Part shown: positions 1-7,298 of the stretch, in pieces
Position numbering within the stretch: position 1 is the stretch's first letter
Layout of the letters: each line of letters begins with the position of its first letter
Source: Deltaproteobacteria bacterium
GTDB taxonomy: Bacteria > Desulfobacterota > Desulfobacteria > Desulfobacterales > Desulfosarcinaceae
Reading direction: 5' to 3'
Length of the DNA stretch: 55,986 nt
Assembly (NCBI GenBank): GCA_002747175.1
Contig: PDTK01000035.1
Span: 1-55,986 of the forward strand
Translations under genes and position numbers: made by a program
The notes under the pieces: generated by a model
The model's database searches: none
What the model saw: the letters and a program-made list of their open reading frames with translations, nothing else
Told to the model about the DNA's origin: nothing

Positions 1-232
1 TATGAAGAATTGATGAATTCCTATGCACTTACAGCACCCAAAATAGCAAATTTAATTAAATTTTTCAAGGAATTATTGATTGTTCAGCAGGCCCTAATTG
101 GGTCCACCGCCCATTTTATTATTTTTTGGGATAGTATGCTTATAACAAGAGGAAACGTCTCATCGGTATATTGCTTTGTAAAACTTTTTTCAGGATCGAC
201 TAAAAAGTTCTCATGTTTTTATGCAACCATGG
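1..232. repeat. Non-coding, AT-rich stretch ending in a probable repeat A copy
   Basis: No convincing gene lies here; the open frame that crosses it is antisense to pelG. The last 15 bases or so (about 218-232, a T run followed by atgcaaccatgg) match the 3' end of the repeats at 24551-24683 and 35690-35771. A 'gatgaattcc' near position 13 resembles the 'gggtgaattcc' inside the other copies, but the middle has diverged too far to align by eye. It lies just downstream of pelG and may end the Pel transcript; no hairpin with a T tract was found. Confidence 0.35.
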
Positions 233-234
233 CT

Positions 235-1605
235 TTAAATCACCGGCTGTTGTGCAAAAGTCAGGTATTCGAGGTCCCGGACATTGATATGCAACTGGTG
301 AAAGGCCACCATCAACGCAATCAGGCAGGCGTAGGTATAACCGTATCCGTAGAATGCGAAACCCAGCACAATGGACAATGTGCTCAATCCCGCATTGGCA
401 GCCACGAAAACGACGCTGACCACCAGAACCGCCCGCCGCAGGTCAAAGTAGAACAGGATGATGACATTGATGCAGAGCAGGATTTGCAGAAAAGATCCGA
501 TCAGGACGATACGGAACAAGGGGATCTGCATGGGAGACAGTCTGGCCAAAGCAACCAGCGTGGGTGCGAAAATGAGGCAGAACACGGTCACCGTGCCCTG
601 CACCACAAAAACATCACGGATGCTCCCCTTCAAGGCATCCACCATGTCGCTCTTCTCTTTGAGAATCTCAGCCAGGCTCCTTTTACCGATCACCTTGGCG
701 TAGTACTGCCGGTAATGCTGGTAGAAAACCGTCTCGATTTTCAGCAAAAAAATCGCCATGGCCGGAACGATGGTCAGGTAGGCGAAAAAAACCGGCGCCT
801 CATAGATATCATGGGTGGCGAACCAGGGGACGATGATACGCGCGTCGGGTGCCATCCAGAATACGAATTTATCGACCCAGATCCCTATGTTGAAAAGAAA
901 TCCGACCCCCACCAGATCCCCATACCTGATGAAATACATTAAAAAATCCCGATTCCAGAGCCTGCCGGGAGGAAACTCAACGATCACTTTGGCCAGAATC
1001 CAGAACAGGGTGACCGCCTGTCCGATCAGGTAGCCGGCCAGGTAGCCTTCGGTGCCCATGCTGCGGCCCAGATAGAATGCGGCGGCAATGCTGAGAACAG
1101 CTCCCAGGGCGAAGGCGTTGACGATGCCGTTATAGTCCTTGATGGCCGACAGGAAGATCATGCAGAGCCAGATCATACTGATAACGAGAAACAGCATCAC
1201 CCCCAGCATTTTGTGCAGGAAGGAAACCTGGAAAAAAAAATAGCTGCCGGCAGCGAATGCGGAGCCCGCGGTCAGCACCAAAACGCTGCAGGTGAACAGG
1301 GTGGATAAAATGGTGTCGATCTGTTTTTCATACAGCCGGTCGGCCATGTAGCGCGTGGCGATCAATTGTACAATGCCCAGCAAAATCAAGGAGAAGGCAT
1401 AGGTATAAACCACGGTGGAGCGAAACAGGGCGTGTTCCAGGCGCGTCAACCCCGCCCCCTGATAGATGCCCAGAACCGCCAGGCAAACGATGGACATGAG
1501 CCAGGGTCCGGACGAGACCATGGCGGCATACATGTAGGCCGTCAAGTCTCCCAGAAACGTCTGGCGATTGAGTATTTTTTTCAGTTCGAAGCCGATGCCG
1601 GCCAT
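235..1605 (-). CDS. pelG: PelG, Pel polysaccharide inner-membrane transporter
   Basis: This 456-residue protein is hydrophobic throughout, with about twelve predicted membrane segments, as expected for PelG, a Wzx/MATE-like member of the polysaccharide exporter superfamily. In the Pel system PelG works with PelD, PelE and PelF to polymerise and move the polymer across the inner membrane. The N-terminus (MAGIGFELKKIL) is typical of PelG. The ATG at 1605 follows an AGAGG ribosome site. It is the last gene of the Pel operon. A gap of 144 bases separates it from pelF, wider than the other gaps in the operon; the gap contains inverted GGCGTC/GACGCC-like segments but no gene. Family and role are known from Pseudomonas; assignment here rests on sequence character plus position beside a clear PelF. 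Confidence 0.93.
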   Translation of the reverse strand: MAGIGFELKKILNRQTFLGDLTAYMYAAMVSSGPWLMSIVCLAVLGIYQGAGLTRLEHALFRSTVVYTYAFSLILLGIVQLIATRYMADRLYEKQIDTILSTLFTCSVLVLTAGSAFAAGSYFFFQVSFLHKMLGVMLFLVISMIWLCMIFLSAIKDYNGIVNAFALGAVLSIAAAFYLGRSMGTEGYLAGYLIGQAVTLFWILAKVIVEFPPGRLWNRDFLMYFIRYGDLVGVGFLFNIGIWVDKFVFWMAPDARIIVPWFATHDIYEAPVFFAYLTIVPAMAIFLLKIETVFYQHYRQYYAKVIGKRSLAEILKEKSDMVDALKGSIRDVFVVQGTVTVFCLIFAPTLVALARLSPMQIPLFRIVLIGSFLQILLCINVIILFYFDLRRAVLVVSVVFVAANAGLSTLSIVLGFAFYGYGYTYACLIALMVAFHQLHINVRDLEYLTFAQQPVI

Positions 1606-1749
1606 GATGAAACCTCTATATCAACCATGAGGCATACCCCAATGTTGCATAATCCAGTGCTGCCAGAGGAGCCCAGTAACGTGCTGCGGCGTTAGTCCCT
1701 GCGCCCTGGCGCTGACGCCCCTCGGCTTTTTCAGCGGTGGGGCAGACCC

Positions 1750-3264
1750 TCATGTGGCGTCCATAAATATTTTATATATCTCCCGATACTTCCGATTCAG
1801 TTCCGCTTCCTGATAGTAACGCCGCACCCGTTCCCTGCCGGCCATGGCCATTTTCTCACGCAGGGGGGGATTGGATAGAATATCGGCGATACCAGCCGCC
1901 GTTCCCACGGGGTCGGCCACCGATGTAACCACCCCCGACGGCCCGATCAGCCGGTCGCTTCGGGTTCGCCCTTCGAGCAGTTCCCGGCAAGAACCCACAT
2001 CGGATGCCACCACGGGAATACCGGCACAATTGGCCTCCAGAATCACCAAAGGCTGTGCTTCACTGACACTGGTCAGGACGAGCAGATCCAACCTGGGATA
2101 GTATGCCATCACATCAATCCGGCCGGTGAAGGTCACGATCTCCTCTATACGGAGAAGCTGCACCAGCTCCTGGCACTCCCGGTAATAGTCCGGATCCTCG
2201 TCAGTGGGCCCCATGATGAAAAAGCGTATCCGGGGCAGACGCAATGAAACGATTTTGCATGCCCGCAGGAAAGTCTTCACGTCCTTGATCGAAACCACCC
2301 GTCCCACGAATCCCACCCGAAAATCCGTTTTTTCCCTTTCGGCCGCATCGAATGCGGCCGGCTTCAATGCCTGGAACCGCTCGATATCGATTCCGTTGGG
2401 AATGATTTCGATCTTGTCCGGGTCGGCGCCTTCGGCAATCTCCAGTTTCCGGTTGCCGCCATACAGGGTGAAGATCCGGTCGGCCTGCCGGTAGGTCATT
2501 TTTCCCAGGGTTTCGAACATATTGATCCACAACCGCTGAAATGCATTTACGTCTTTTTGCACCCGCACCCGATCCCCTCCGGGCATGTAAATCCACTCGG
2601 CCTGGGAAATTTCGATTTTGCGTTCCTTGGTGTAAATTCCATGTTCGGTCAGCAGCATGGGACGTTTGTGAATCACCTTGGCCATGACGGCCAGCATGCC
2701 CGCAAAACCGGTTGAAATCGTATGATAGACGCGTGCCCGCGGAATGGCCGTTCCCAGAATTTTGAACATGGGCAGGTGGGTGAACCGAAAGGTCCAGAAA
2801 TAATCGATGAACGAAATGGTGTTGCTGTCCGGCCGGTACTGATCGACCAGAAGCGACCAGGCCTGCCTGCCATGCATCAAATCCGGGATGGACAGACCGC
2901 TGCGTTTCGGATGCTGAAACAGGTCAACGATTTTTTCAAACTGCCCATACTCCTGCCGCTGCATCGCTTCATGAAACGCCCGCATCAGGGCCACATGCTG
3001 CCGGCGCTGGATGCGTGTGGCCTTGGCAGACGGCGCCATCTGATAATCGTGGATATAAACGATCTTCTCCAACCGGAAATTATCCGGCATTTCATACTTG
3101 ATGTCCCGGGTCTCTTTCTCGGACGGAAATATCGAGACGGCACAAAATTGAATGTCCGGAAGGGCACGGACCAGGTTGTGAACCCAGGTGCTGACACCGC
3201 CGGAAACATACGGATAGGTTCCTTCCAGAATCAGGCATACATCATAAATCGTCGAATCCGGCAT
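1750..3264 (-). CDS. pelF: PelF, cytosolic Pel glycosyltransferase (GT4)
   Basis: PelF is the soluble glycosyltransferase that builds the Pel polymer from UDP-sugars. The protein has the family's N-terminal EGTYPYVSGGVSTW loop (about residues 12-26), a GT-B fold, and a C-terminal donor-binding block with the E-x7-E motif (SEAQPLVILE, about residues 396-405) followed by GIPVVASDVGSCRELLEG. Length (504 residues) fits Pseudomonas PelF. The chosen start is ATG 3264, with an AGGGG site about nine bases upstream; a GTG directly before it (3267) is also possible. It begins just after the pelE stop codon, so translation is probably coupled. No catalytic residue looks missing. Confidence 0.95.
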   Translation of the reverse strand: MPDSTIYDVCLILEGTYPYVSGGVSTWVHNLVRALPDIQFCAVSIFPSEKETRDIKYEMPDNFRLEKIVYIHDYQMAPSAKATRIQRRQHVALMRAFHEAMQRQEYGQFEKIVDLFQHPKRSGLSIPDLMHGRQAWSLLVDQYRPDSNTISFIDYFWTFRFTHLPMFKILGTAIPRARVYHTISTGFAGMLAVMAKVIHKRPMLLTEHGIYTKERKIEISQAEWIYMPGGDRVRVQKDVNAFQRLWINMFETLGKMTYRQADRIFTLYGGNRKLEIAEGADPDKIEIIPNGIDIERFQALKPAAFDAAEREKTDFRVGFVGRVVSIKDVKTFLRACKIVSLRLPRIRFFIMGPTDEDPDYYRECQELVQLLRIEEIVTFTGRIDVMAYYPRLDLLVLTSVSEAQPLVILEANCAGIPVVASDVGSCRELLEGRTRSDRLIGPSGVVTSVADPVGTAAGIADILSNPPLREKMAMAGRERVRRYYQEAELNRKYREIYKIFMDAT

Positions 3265-3268
3265 CACG

Positions 3269-4402
3269 TCAGGCCCCTGTCCGTTGGGTGGACGCCCAGA
3301 AATTGATCATGATCGTTTCCTGGACCGAATGCGCCTCGCCCGTTTTAATGCCATCCAATCTGCGTGCAATCGCCTGCAGGTTGGTTGCGTCCTGGCTGGA
3401 AAAGTACAATTCGGCCAACCCGAGCAAGGCCCGGCCATTCCCCGGATCACGGGACAGTACGACCTCGAACCGGGAAACGGCTTGATCATGGGCGTCTAGA
3501 ATCATTTCCAGCCTTCCCAGCTCCAAAATCAATCCGATGTCGTCCGACCCCATTTCCGTCGCGCGCATGAACCCGTTGCGGGCCATCTTGATGTAATGCA
3601 GCCGCGTATCCGCGTCCAGCAGGCCGCTCTCCCCATAAGCAACGCATCGCCTGGCATATTGCAGGTTGGCATCGGCCTGGTCCGAATGGTTTTCCAGTGC
3701 CTGCTGGGCCGTTTTGATCCGGTGGGCGTGAAGCGCGTCCAGCCGGGTCAGCGCCGTATGTGCGTTGTAGCGCACCTCCGGGCTGTCGCTGCTCAGGCAT
3801 TTTTTCAGCACATGTACCGCTTCCGGTGTCCCGATTCGCCGCAAGGTATCGATGGCACCCCGTTTGAGGTTGTCGTCGTGCCCCGCCAGAATGTCCAGCA
3901 CCGGCTGCACGGTCAACGCTTCCTCCAGAAATGAATTCAGACTGGTCTGTGCCTCCGGTTGCACCGGTTCAATCACCCGATGTGCCGTCTCCGCCTGGAA
4001 GTCTTCCACCAGCCCCCTTGTGCGGATCCACCGATCGCAAAGCAATTGCAGGCTCAACCCGCCCACCAGTCCCAGTGCCGGTATGAATAGTACCAGCAGG
4101 GCATACAGCTGCATCCGAAATCGCTTGACGGGTACCGCCCGCATCCCGAAATGGCCCCCCAGGGCCAAAACCGCGGCAGCGGCCAGGTGGCATGTCAGGG
4201 CCATGCTTGTCTCCCGGACCAAAGCGTCTCCACGAAACAACGGGTGCAAAAAATAGATGGCGCTGCCCTCCGCAATGACAGCCAGAAGCCAAATCACCGC
4301 GGCAAGCGCTCCGGACGGCGCAACAAAGGCCGCAGGATGTGAATCAGCCGATTTCACGGGCCGCCTGCTGGACAAGGTCGTTGGGCTGTTCCATATCCCC
4401 AT
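3269..4402 (-). CDS. pelE: PelE-like membrane protein with HEAT/TPR repeats
   Basis: The protein has two membrane segments in the N-terminal third (about residues 33-55 and 95-120), then a cytosolic part with HEAT-like units (about 165-215) and TPR-like units (about 225-360). PelE of Pseudomonas has the same plan, two membrane helices followed by TPRs, and forms an inner-membrane complex with PelD, PelF and PelG. Position between pelD and pelF supports the call. The ATG at 4402 would overlap pelD by 59 bases; a GTG at 4357 preceded by a purine-rich stretch gives a shorter overlap and still keeps both helices, so the start is uncertain. PelE proteins vary greatly in sequence; the call depends on topology and context. 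Confidence 0.85.
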   Translation of the reverse strand: MGIWNSPTTLSSRRPVKSADSHPAAFVAPSGALAAVIWLLAVIAEGSAIYFLHPLFRGDALVRETSMALTCHLAAAAVLALGGHFGMRAVPVKRFRMQLYALLVLFIPALGLVGGLSLQLLCDRWIRTRGLVEDFQAETAHRVIEPVQPEAQTSLNSFLEEALTVQPVLDILAGHDDNLKRGAIDTLRRIGTPEAVHVLKKCLSSDSPEVRYNAHTALTRLDALHAHRIKTAQQALENHSDQADANLQYARRCVAYGESGLLDADTRLHYIKMARNGFMRATEMGSDDIGLILELGRLEMILDAHDQAVSRFEVVLSRDPGNGRALLGLAELYFSSQDATNLQAIARRLDGIKTGEAHSVQETIMINFWASTQRTGA

Positions 4403-5798
4403 TGAATTCCGATATGCCCGAACGGATGGTCAGGGACCGGCTTTCATCACGATAGGGACGGAATTTGAAGGCTTCGATTTCTTCGATCATTTTTCGATCC
4501 ACCACACGGGCGCCGTCCAGGGCCGTTCCCGGAAGCAGAATATAATAGCGCGAGGCGTCCTGATCATGAAAGAACATGTCCACGGCACGCAGCTTGTTTT
4601 GGAAGACAAGGCTGATTACAGTGAGGATATCCTGCTGGTGCCCCTCTTCGATTTCCTTGAAATCATCGATATCCAGGACAATCAGGCTAAGATTCTGGCC
4701 GTAACGTCGTGAGCGCATGAATTCTTCCCGGAGGCGCTTGCGAAAGTACGGGTAGGTATAGGCTCCGGTCACATCGTCGGAAATATTCTTGTCCCGGGTA
4801 TCCTGATAGGTACGCGCATTTTCGATGGCGCTGCCGCACCACTCTCCGATGATGGACGCCAGTCTTACGGATTCGGGGTTGAATTTGATGAAGGGCAGTT
4901 TCTCGATATTCAACACACCCAGAACCTGTTGCTTCTCGTTCAAAAGGGGTACGCAAATGATGATGCCGGCGGCGGCCATATCCGCAAATTGATCCGAATT
5001 CGTCAGGGTGTTCAGCGATACGGTCTGCCGGGAAGCAACCGCCGTTCCCACCAGGCCTTCATCCACCGGAAGCGCCTTCTTGCGTTGAAAGGACGCATCG
5101 GCATCCCTGCCGGCCATCAGAACCAGTCGATTGTCGTCGAGGATATAGATCGAACACGCGTCCGCGGACAGAAAATCGACGACGATTTCCACCACCGCCG
5201 GATAGATATCCTTTTCCTGCAGGGATTTTAATCCCTTGGCAGCCTCGTACACCGTGGTCAGGGTCTGCTCCTGTGAAATGATATGGGTATCGAGTTCCTG
5301 TTTGGCGCGGTTCAACGCATCATAGCGGTGATTCAGCTCCTGGTAGCGGGTGATCAGCGCCTTATGGTTATCCTCCAAAACCTCATGCCGCCGCTTCTGA
5401 GCCTCCCGGATTTCACCTAGAAGAATCCCGCCGGAGATGAACAGAACCGGAAGCGTCAGGTTACCGATATCCAGCAGACGATCCAGCGGCAGATCCGGCT
5501 GCCCCAGTTTCTGCATGCCCAACAAAGTCAGGCCGGCCAGCACGCCGCTGAATGCACCGGTCTGAAATCCATATCGGGCGGCCATGGGCAGGACCACCAG
5601 CCAATAGGGATGGGGGTGGATCCCCATAAATCCCAACTTATTAGAAAACCACAAAAAATTGACCGCCGCCAGTATCGACAGGCCAAGTATGATCCCCGTC
5701 ACCCCGGATGTGCGAATCCGTCTGACGGTGGGTACGTTCTTTGGATCGGTCGGTGCTTCTATCGGTGTTGTTGCGTCTTTCATATCGATACTTGTCAA
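4344..5798 (-). CDS. pelD: PelD, c-di-GMP receptor with GAF and degenerate GGDEF domains
   Basis: PelD is the inner-membrane receptor that switches on Pel synthesis when it binds cyclic di-GMP. The sequence shows four N-terminal membrane helices (about residues 30-130), a coiled segment, a GAF domain (about 175-320) and a GGDEF-like domain (about 335-480). The GGDEF signature is replaced by a DASRY-type sequence, so diguanylate cyclase activity is not expected, but the inhibitory-site motif RxxD is kept (R404-A-V-D407), as in characterised PelD. This argues that Pel is controlled by c-di-GMP in this organism. The start is a TTG at 5798 with GGAGG upstream at long spacing; an ATG at 5783 is an alternative. 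It lies 21 bases after the barrel gene. Confidence 0.93.
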   Translation of the reverse strand: MTSIDMKDATTPIEAPTDPKNVPTVRRIRTSGVTGIILGLSILAAVNFLWFSNKLGFMGIHPHPYWLVVLPMAARYGFQTGAFSGVLAGLTLLGMQKLGQPDLPLDRLLDIGNLTLPVLFISGGILLGEIREAQKRRHEVLEDNHKALITRYQELNHRYDALNRAKQELDTHIISQEQTLTTVYEAAKGLKSLQEKDIYPAVVEIVVDFLSADACSIYILDDNRLVLMAGRDADASFQRKKALPVDEGLVGTAVASRQTVSLNTLTNSDQFADMAAAGIIICVPLLNEKQQVLGVLNIEKLPFIKFNPESVRLASIIGEWCGSAIENARTYQDTRDKNISDDVTGAYTYPYFRKRLREEFMRSRRYGQNLSLIVLDIDDFKEIEEGHQQDILTVISLVFQNKLRAVDMFFHDQDASRYYILLPGTALDGARVVDRKMIEEIEAFKFRPYRDESRSLTIRSGISEFNGDMEQPNDLVQQAAREIG

Positions 5799-5819
5799 AT
5801 CCGACGGTCGCCTCCCGGA

Positions 5820-7298
5820 TTAGAAAAAAAGTCGCAGGGAAAGGTTCCAGGTTTGGGTTTCTCCGCCCACGGTCGAGGTCGATTCGGAAGCATATTCATA
5901 ACCTCCGTCAAGTTCCATGCGGTTTCCCAGCCGCAGGCTTATGGAGGGCTGCAGGAACCATCCCTTCATGCGGCGGATATGATCGTAGCGCCAGCCGGCG
6001 GATATGCCCCAAAACCAGTATTCACAGGGGCGGTGAGAAAATGTGCCGAACAGGGAATGCCAGCCCTGATTCTCCACCATGGCCACGGGTCGGTAGCGAG
6101 GGTGATCGTGCGCGTAACGAAACCATGACTGGTAATATGAATAACCGATTGACAGCTCGGGCGGCAGGAAAAACCGCGTGCTCAGCACGGCCAGAAGGGT
6201 CTGCCGCCGGCCGTAGCTTTGCGCACCCTGAAGGCTGTATCGCCAGTCTTCACCCTGCAGAAAAAGACCGGTACCGCTATCGACATTCCAGTTTGCGGAA
6301 AGGCGCAGGCGGTCATATTCACCATCCAGGGTGATCGCATCCACGGGATCATACCAGGGCCGGTTGACCTGGTATTCGGCATTGATATCCCGTCCCGGGG
6401 CCAACTGGTAACCCCCTTTGACCATCAGGCTGGTGCCGTCGGCAGCACCGCCGTAGCCACCGATGGCGGCCGAAGCAGTCAGACGCGGATCCACCTGGAG
6501 TCTGATGCCGGCAAGTACATCGCTGAGACAGCCATCCACACCGGTAGAGCCCCCCCCCTGCGGCCGTTTGGCATCGATATACCGGTAGTCGATGAAGAGC
6601 CGGCTCTTTTCGGTTACCGGCCTCACCATCTGCAAAGAGGCGGTGTCGATGATGGTATCATCGGCGATCTGCTCATATCGGCGATGGTCAAAAACGGTCC
6701 GTGGCCCATATTGTCTCAATATATCATGAACAGCCCGCCGTGCATCTCGATTGTCCGTGTCCAGTTCCAACACACGGCTGTAATGGTGCAGGGCATCCAC
6801 CCATTGCCCGCCGTCCATGCGGGCTGCGGCATAGTCGTTCCATATCCCGGCATCATGCGGGTAAAGGGTGGAAAGATGCTCCAAGACGGAAAACGACCGG
6901 CCGAATTGTGCCTGCCCGGTGTACAGCCGCGCCTGCAGTCTTCGGGCACGCACATTGGCGGGTTCCATTTCCATCAATTCGGACAATTCCGGCTGTGCCA
7001 GGTCATAATACCCATGCTCGATCAGAAAAAAAATGTAGGCTTCCCGTATTTCGGTGTCCGCCGGATAGGCCTGCCGCAGCGCCTTGAAACACCGCATGGC
7101 CTCGGGTACCCGTTGCAAACGGCCAAGGATGCGTGCCTCGATCAGGGCCATCTGCCGCCAATTGACAGGCTGGCCGTCCTGGGCGTCTTCGTTTCCCCCC
7201 CCGGCCCCCCAGGCGATCGGAAGGCCGGTTCCCGCCCCCATCAACACAAAGGCCAGGCAGACGTACATGATCGACCTGTAAAAACAAATGACGTTCAC
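5820..7298 (-). CDS. pelB: PelB C-terminal half as a separate gene: outer-membrane barrel with short TPR region
   Basis: This 492-residue protein begins with a signal peptide (hydrophobic stretch up to about residue 32), then has three or four TPR-like units (about 50-200), and from about residue 210 onward shows alternating aromatic/hydrophobic strands ending in a terminal Phe (SLRLFF), the usual recognition signal of outer-membrane barrels. In Pseudomonas the single PelB protein joins a long periplasmic TPR scaffold to a 16-strand export pore. Here the barrel is on its own gene, overlapping the TPR gene by four bases (GTGA), which suggests coupled translation in roughly equal amounts. The GTG start at 7298 follows AGGTGA; an ATG at 7268 would still leave a good signal peptide. 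The pelB symbol is used for the C-terminal part. Confidence 0.85.
   Translation of the reverse strand: MNVICFYRSIMYVCLAFVLMGAGTGLPIAWGAGGGNEDAQDGQPVNWRQMALIEARILGRLQRVPEAMRCFKALRQAYPADTEIREAYIFFLIEHGYYDLAQPELSELMEMEPANVRARRLQARLYTGQAQFGRSFSVLEHLSTLYPHDAGIWNDYAAARMDGGQWVDALHHYSRVLELDTDNRDARRAVHDILRQYGPRTVFDHRRYEQIADDTIIDTASLQMVRPVTEKSRLFIDYRYIDAKRPQGGGSTGVDGCLSDVLAGIRLQVDPRLTASAAIGGYGGAADGTSLMVKGGYQLAPGRDINAEYQVNRPWYDPVDAITLDGEYDRLRLSANWNVDSGTGLFLQGEDWRYSLQGAQSYGRRQTLLAVLSTRFFLPPELSIGYSYYQSWFRYAHDHPRYRPVAMVENQGWHSLFGTFSHRPCEYWFWGISAGWRYDHIRRMKGWFLQPSISLRLGNRMELDGGYEYASESTSTVGGETQTWNLSLRLFF

Noticed and set aside
10..942. A 310-codon plus-strand open frame
   Set aside because: It is antisense to pelG, is rich in His, Gln and Asp with no recognisable domain, and has no ribosome site; pelG explains the region.
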